This document shows positions 18,300 to 23,668 of a DNA stretch of 23,668 bases, piece by piece. The notes beneath the pieces are model-generated. The model worked only from the letters and a program-made list of their open reading frames with translations, was not told the origin of the DNA and did no database searches. Positions within the stretch are counted from its first letter, which is position 1, and every line of letters begins with the position of its first letter. Source of the DNA: Tubiluchus corallicola (lineage: Eukaryota > Priapulida > Priapulimorpha > Priapulimorphida > Tubiluchidae); the NCBI GenBank assembly GCA_030141605.1, contig JAQGDQ010001004.1, positions 47,501-71,168 of the forward strand, in the 5' to 3' direction. Made by a program: the position numbers and the translations under genes.

Positions 18300-21126
18300 C
18301 TTCACGAACTAATTTCTTGTGTGCGAGGAATTGTAAACCTTAGCCAAATTTTCTTGACAAATTTTTAAGCTTTATTTATGAATAGTGTTTTCTTGTCCTT
18401 AACTTTGAATAAAGAACACATACTCTAGTGTGCGTTAAATTTCTTAAAGAACTGTGTTGATTTTTGATTTCCAATAAAAAGAGGAAAAAATCTTAAAAAA
18501 CACTTAAATAAGAATTTTTATACCAAGTACTAAAGTACTTTACTTGTAATAATTTTTAAGCACAGAGAGCCTCATTTCCTGACACCCTGAACATTAATTA
18601 TGAGAGAAAAACTATCCTAATGAACGCTTACATGAAAGCTGCTTGAACTGATGCAATCAAACAAACCTAGAATATTAAGGCAAATATTAAATCTAGAAGC
18701 TATACATAGGTATATACTTGCAAAATTACTATAATTATGTACATACATAGTCTGCTCATTGCAGTAACTGATATTTACAATTTTCTAGCATTCATAGACG
18801 TTTTAAGTGACAAGTCATTCGTAAATTACAACATCTACTGAAAAATACAAACTGTAGCACTTATATTTTGTTGCAAAAATTTTATACATTCATATAATAC
18901 ACATCGACTATAACAGATAGTGCGTAGCTGGGAATAACTGAGTAGTCATGGTGTAAGCTTAGCGACTGCCGTTTAGGAGCGCCATACCTAATCAGTAAGG
19001 GTATAAGTAACTACCACCGAGGGGAAGGCGACCAGGGAATTGACAGCTCATGAAAATTGTACTGTTTTACACCACTTAAAATTAATGTAAGCTGCTGAAG
19101 AGTTGACAACTTAAAATAATTATTTTCCTGGTAGCACACCTTGGCGTATATATCAGGCTAAAGTAATGCCCAGAAAAATCTATCTTAATTACAATCTTTG
19201 TATTTCGCACTCCCCGTGTTTCTCTGCATCAGAAAGTAGATTTTTCAAAATACGCCCATAGTTAAATGAACTTTAATTTTGAGTAAACACTATAGCGAAA
19301 ATCGGCTACATAATGAAAAAATGAAAATTTAAGCAGAATATCTGCTTATTTCTGATTGTTTTTTGCATCAGTTACACGATGTCGTTACATGCGCAGTTCG
19401 GCTTGATGATACCAGGAGTTGCTAGAACTTTTGTTTGTTGTACTTTAGATCTCGAGCTGATCACAAATGATCCAAGACTGAAGCAAAAAAACAAGAGATC
19501 TTGACTTCCTTCGTGTATGCGAGTTCCACCACGTGGTTCCACCGTCCCACTTAGTTAAACCGATGCTGCCATCTATATGCTGCCACCGTCAAGTCCCATA
19601 ACTACGTTCCTGTGATACTCATAGATCGAAATTTTATCATCAATTGTCTTGTGGGCTATAAAATGAGAAAACCTGGCTTAAGTACACACGTTTGCTTTCC
19701 AGCAAAAATTAATCTTTCGTATGCAAAAGCCAGAGGCGTGAAAACAATGAAAACTGTCAGAACCAGTGCCACGAGGGTATATCATTTACACGGAGGTTTT
19801 ATTTGAACATTAACAACCATTTTCAGGCAGATTCAACCTTTTTTAAGACAGAGAACTTTTTTTCTATCTCTTGAGAACAAATTTACTTAAAAAGCATTCT
19901 AGGGAGAGATTCATTCTAAAACAAAGAGGCGATAATTGAACTCCTTTTGCTTCTCATAGGTTTAGTGCGTGAAATGATGAGGGAAATTTTAATCTACTGT
20001 TAAGTGTCGAAATATCACTGGGAATCGCTTGACGTAATAGGAATGATCATTAAAAGTACATTTACGCTGAATTTGTAATGTAGTCTTATCTAAGAAAAAA
20101 CGTTTCAGAAAAGATAGCAGTCACGTGAGAGCGTGACTCGCATTTTAATTGAACACCATGCGCGAGGTGCGTGTTTCCAAATTTGTAGTTTTAAGTCAGC
20201 ATTTCAGATGTAAGAATCATTTGTCTGCCATCGATTCAGAATTGAAAAACTTAAAAACTTATACGTTTAAACGATGTTGTGATTAAGATTCGTGGGGGTT
20301 TTGACATAAAAACCGAGGTCTTATGACAATTTCTGAAGAGGAGTTAGCTTCCTAAAACCCTCACGAAGAATCAATAATTTAGGTACAAATTAAAAGTGTT
20401 TACCTATATATGTGCATTTAACGTGTTAATAGGAAATAATACGGCTATTTTTACAGTGTTTACTATTTTTAATGGCAGTTTTTTCATTTGTTTATGGAAA
20501 GTTGTTTGGGGAATTTCGATTAAATTTCAATCTTTCCGTGATTAAGCATAATTCACATTCAAAATAAATTATTGTTATAAAACCTAAAAATTAATTTGTT
20601 AGACGTGACTTATAGTGCTATTAGCATATCAGTCCAGCAATAACACCTTTTGTCCGCAAAACGGTTAATTACTTTCTAGATTCGTTTCTATGCAGGTATT
20701 TGTAGTCCTACTGTGCTACTCTTTTGTTTTTATTTATATAGACTTTTGCGATTTTTTTTATCAAAATGCACAATATGAAGCCATTCTAAGCAGCTACTAA
20801 ACTGCACACACTATCACATCGAAACTTTAAAATCAAAATTAATTTAGGACGACATGTCTAAAATACGAGTCTTCGGAAAAACGAAATCATCAGCATGCTG
20901 TTTGCATCGTTCATTGCTCAGCTGCAATGCAGAAGACATTCTTTAAAGGATCAGCAAGACCGGCAGGAGTACAGAGCGATTTTAAATGCAACCATTCCAG
21001 TTCTTCGTTCGAGTGTAACACAGACTTATACTATTGCGAATTATAACTAAATTGCCAGAAACATGCACTATTTTCATTCTTATGAAAGATACAATAGTAT
21101 CTTTAGTGAGTTTTAGTCTAGTGATA
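18300..21126. other. long gene-free A+T-rich stretch
   Basis: No convincing coding region or element was recognised across 2.8 kb. A short stem AGTCACG/CGTGACT with a 6-base loop lies at 20119-20138. The 18920-19040 and 19380-19600 segments are richer in G+C but hold no motif I can name. This is either intergenic DNA or the interior of a large intron. Confidence 0.5.
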
Positions 21127-21128
21127 AC

Positions 21129-21196
<68 letters not shown>

Positions 21197-21198
21197 GT
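21127..21198. repeat. (TA)33 microsatellite with palindromic ACG/CGT flanks
   Basis: A 66-base uninterrupted TA tract is bordered by ACG on the left and CGT on the right, so the whole 72 bases are self-complementary and could extrude a cruciform. The Tyr-Ile repeat frames over it are not genes. Confidence 0.95.
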
Positions 21199-22480
21199 AC
21201 CACACAAGATATAAAATGCAGTCAGTGATGTTAACAGTAGTGCTCAGTGAAAGACAAGTCAATAAGAGAATATGCAAGCTTTTAGTAATTAACACATGCA
21301 TGCTTCAAGCAGTAAATTTGTTCATCTGACTGTGCACAACTTCGATGTAGTAATATCAAGAAATTAATGTAGTACTGATCATCAAAATTGCTTCATTCGT
21401 GCATCACACAATGTGCCACAATAACAACTCAACTGCATCAAACCAAATAGAAGAGATTTTTTACACAAAAGTTCTATATCTATGGGTATAGAATGACAAA
21501 ACTTAAAACAGGAAAATGATTGACAGTATTTAGGACACGGTATAATAGTTTTGCACGAACATATCCAAATTATTTTCAAACATGAATTAACTGAAAAATA
21601 TTTTCGAAAATTACAAGTGTTGGAAGAATAAAAACTATTGTTTTATGTTACAGTATCAAAGACAGACCTAAAAGAGGTTATTCAAAAACTACACATTATA
21701 GAGATGTTTTCATAGTATTACTCTATTTAACAGTATCTATTATAAAAAGAAAAAGTCGTGGTAACATTGTTTTTTCAATGATCTCTTTTAGCACACTGTA
21801 CTATTTTTCACGAAAACTTTTTTGACAATGCATCTATTAAATAGCAATGTATTTCTTACTTCTTCGCTACCTGTAATTGTCAATCCAAAACAGTTAACAA
21901 ACAGTTAAAACCTCTTTTAGCTGTTGTCCGTGACAGTGTAAGAGATCTGTGCGCTCACCCGACAAAAGGCTGGCGTGAGACTAGGACGGGTTTCCCTCCC
22001 TTCTGCTTGTGGTGAAAGAGATCACTGACCTGAGGCCCTTTACAGAACTCTGTTAGGAGCAGACGACACAATTAGTACAATGTCCACACGAACATAATCA
22101 TGCAACACCGCTCACTATGTGATATGTACTGTATGGCTGCAATAATATATAATAAATGCTATTGTGTTCTATGCAAGAAAACAACAAACCTAGAGCAGAC
22201 ATGTACAGCACAATGTAGACTTAAAAACGTGTTGTTAAAGTCCATGCAATTTATGCTTTTTGGGAGGAACGACATACATTAAAAAATTACGCCTATGGGC
22301 TGTTTTCTGTTTTGCTTTCTTTGGTTCTTTAACTATAGGTAAGTTGACTCTGAAAACTCTGAAAGAGCTAAGTTTGTTCGATTTGTATTCATGTGTTATA
22401 ATAACGAACTGAAAACTAGTATCGACTAAAAATAGCAATGTTCGGCTGTATAGACAGAACACGAATTTACGATGACTTAC
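21199..22480. other. gene-free sequence between two long microsatellites
   Basis: No gene is supported. The 21930-22080 segment is richer in G+C but has no tRNA-like boxes or open frame of note. Confidence 0.5.
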
Positions 22481-22589
<109 letters not shown>

Positions 22590-22884
22590 GAGAACATCTT
22601 CTCAGGTCAGAATTGTTAACTTACAGAACAAATACCATAATCACTATAATTGCCTTACACAAGTATAATAGCAGTCCTTTGTGCAATAACGTCAAGACAA
22701 TGAGCACAACCATGATACAAGTTCTTTACAACACACGCACTAAGCACTAAGCACACTGTCATTCCAAGATTCATGAAACAAAGAAATGTTTTAACATTCA
22801 TTTCATTTTTGCTGTAAAGGTATGACTCCATGCGCGTGGTGCGTATGCAACAGCTTACATTTAAACACATGGAAGTACGTAATA

Positions 22885-22957
22885 CGTAATGCGTGATGTG
22901 TAATACGTATTCATTCGAACGTGATGGCTGTCGTCTGAATACGCGTCACGCATTACG
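22885..22957. repeat. CpG-rich imperfect hairpin
   Basis: CGTAATGCGTGA...CGTATTCA (22885-22913) is complementary to TGAATACG...TCACGCATTACG (22936-22957), apart from a 7-base insertion in the left arm. The left arm and its flank also repeat TACGTAAT-like words. Confidence 0.65.
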
Positions 22958-23127
22958 CGCACACAGAGTCGACTCTTAAGCAAGAATTTATTCTGTTTTT
23001 ATTTGCAGCACGTAAATTCTTATGAACTGCAATTGAACAATTTGCCTATTGCGTATAATATATATACCATTTATATATTTAGCAATTTTCTTGCTGTATA
23101 TTATTAAGTGTTGAATTGTATAGGTTG

Positions 23128-23244
23128 TCATATTATCGTCATCTTCATTGTCGTCGTCAGCATTGTTACCGTCGTCATTGTGATCGTCATCATTGTCATT
23201 GTCGCTATCATCATCATTGTCGTCTTTCATCATCTTTACCATCG
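23128..23244. repeat. imperfect GTC/ATC trinucleotide tract
   Basis: A run of GTC, ATC and ATT triplets. On minus it gives an Asp/Asn-rich stretch inside a 118-codon frame (23344-22988). Outside the tract that frame has no recognisable motif, so I treat it as a repeat and not a gene. Confidence 0.75.
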
Positions 23245-23549
23245 TGTACACATTGTTTCTTACCTGTACTTTCTTTTTGCTGCCAGTAAGAAGCTCTTTG
23301 TACATCTCACATCGTAAGAATCTAGCATAGCTATCACTTTTCATTAGGTAGTAAATATGATCCTAAAACAAGTAAAACTAAACTGCATAGGTTAAGTCAC
23401 TCAAGTCAGTACTTTTAAAGAGTTCTGACTGACACTCTATAAGAAGCCTTTGGCAAATTCTTCAATGATTGTAAAAGAAATTTACCATTGTTCCAATAAC
23501 TGAATTTGTCTTCTTTGGCAACACACGTTATTCTTGTTTAAAGGAAAAC

Positions 23550-23668
23550 TCTGCCCAATATTAAACTGTAGGTCAAAACAATCTACTCTTTAAAATATTG
23601 AACGGAAACGTCCCATTTTTTATAAATGACTTACGGAAAGAATTACCATACAAACGCAAGTTAATATT
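23550..23668 (+). mobile_element. C-terminal fragment of a non-LTR retrotransposon ORF, cut by window end
   Basis: From 23583 the plus strand reads LLFKILNGNVPFFINDL and then RKELPYKRK. This matches the (F/Y)KxLNGxxPxYLxDLL block common near the C-terminus of CR1/L2-type ORF2 proteins. Just upstream, another frame gives an LP....VKT-like remnant of the usual LPxxxRxxFK block, implying a frameshift. The copy may continue beyond 23668. Confidence 0.5.

Noticed and set aside
18081-18368. 95-codon frame with an Asn-Pro-rich middle
   Set aside because: The Asn-Pro part is the telomeric hexamer read in frame, and the ends carry no motif.
21940-22075. Higher-G+C segment considered as an RNA gene
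   Set aside because: No cloverleaf, snRNA box or rRNA similarity could be recognised by eye.
22988-23344. 118-codon minus-strand frame with an Asp-rich centre
   Set aside because: The centre is a trinucleotide repeat and the flanks match no family; acidic low-complexity frames like this are common over GAT/GAC repeats.

Overview
The window looks like nuclear DNA from an invertebrate metazoan. It is about two-thirds A+T, gene-poor and full of microsatellites. It holds fragments of several non-LTR retrotransposon clades, eukaryotic splice signals, and a degenerate interstitial array of the CCCTAA/TTAGGG telomere hexamer. That hexamer argues against a typical insect (TTAGG). I cannot name the species.

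The only substantial host gene is a MATH-BTB (SPOP/TDPOZ-like) substrate-adaptor gene on the minus strand (4296 down to 3406 as one open exon). A good splice donor sits inside its 3' end. A phase-compatible downstream exon (3253-2994) gives a 360-aa product of normal family length, but its BACK-like similarity is spread over three frames. Two AATAAA signals abut the stop of the unspliced form, so the gene may end early, be alternatively polyadenylated, or have decayed downstream. A second host signal is an isolated exon-like segment on the plus strand (14954-15099). It fits the ligand-binding domain of a nicotinic-type Cys-loop receptor, but a stop codon lies beside its donor and no other exons were found.

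Mobile elements dominate the rest. A 5'-truncated, inactivated CR1/Jockey-superfamily element lies on the minus strand (9872-12475). It has a readable reverse transcriptase, a 3' UTR and a (TAA)n tail. Smaller relics lie at 5425-6040 (minus), 7547-8040 (plus, RTE-like), 8055-8400 (plus, a different RT type directly behind the former) and 23550-23668 (plus, cut by the window edge). An inverted-repeat foldback element occupies 14025-14405.

Repeats and structures fill much of the remaining sequence: a decayed 21-bp minisatellite (977-1230) open in both directions, a diverged ~325-bp tandem duplication (16322-16870), long (TA)33 and (ATT)36 tracts, Asp-codon-like trinucleotide tracts, a CpG-dense patch with repeated palindromes (9231-9440), and several hairpins, one with microRNA-precursor-like dimensions (17128-17223). 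No tRNA, rRNA or CRISPR was recognised. I see no multi-gene system; the window reads as one small adaptor gene and one orphan receptor exon in a transposon- and repeat-rich intergenic landscape.
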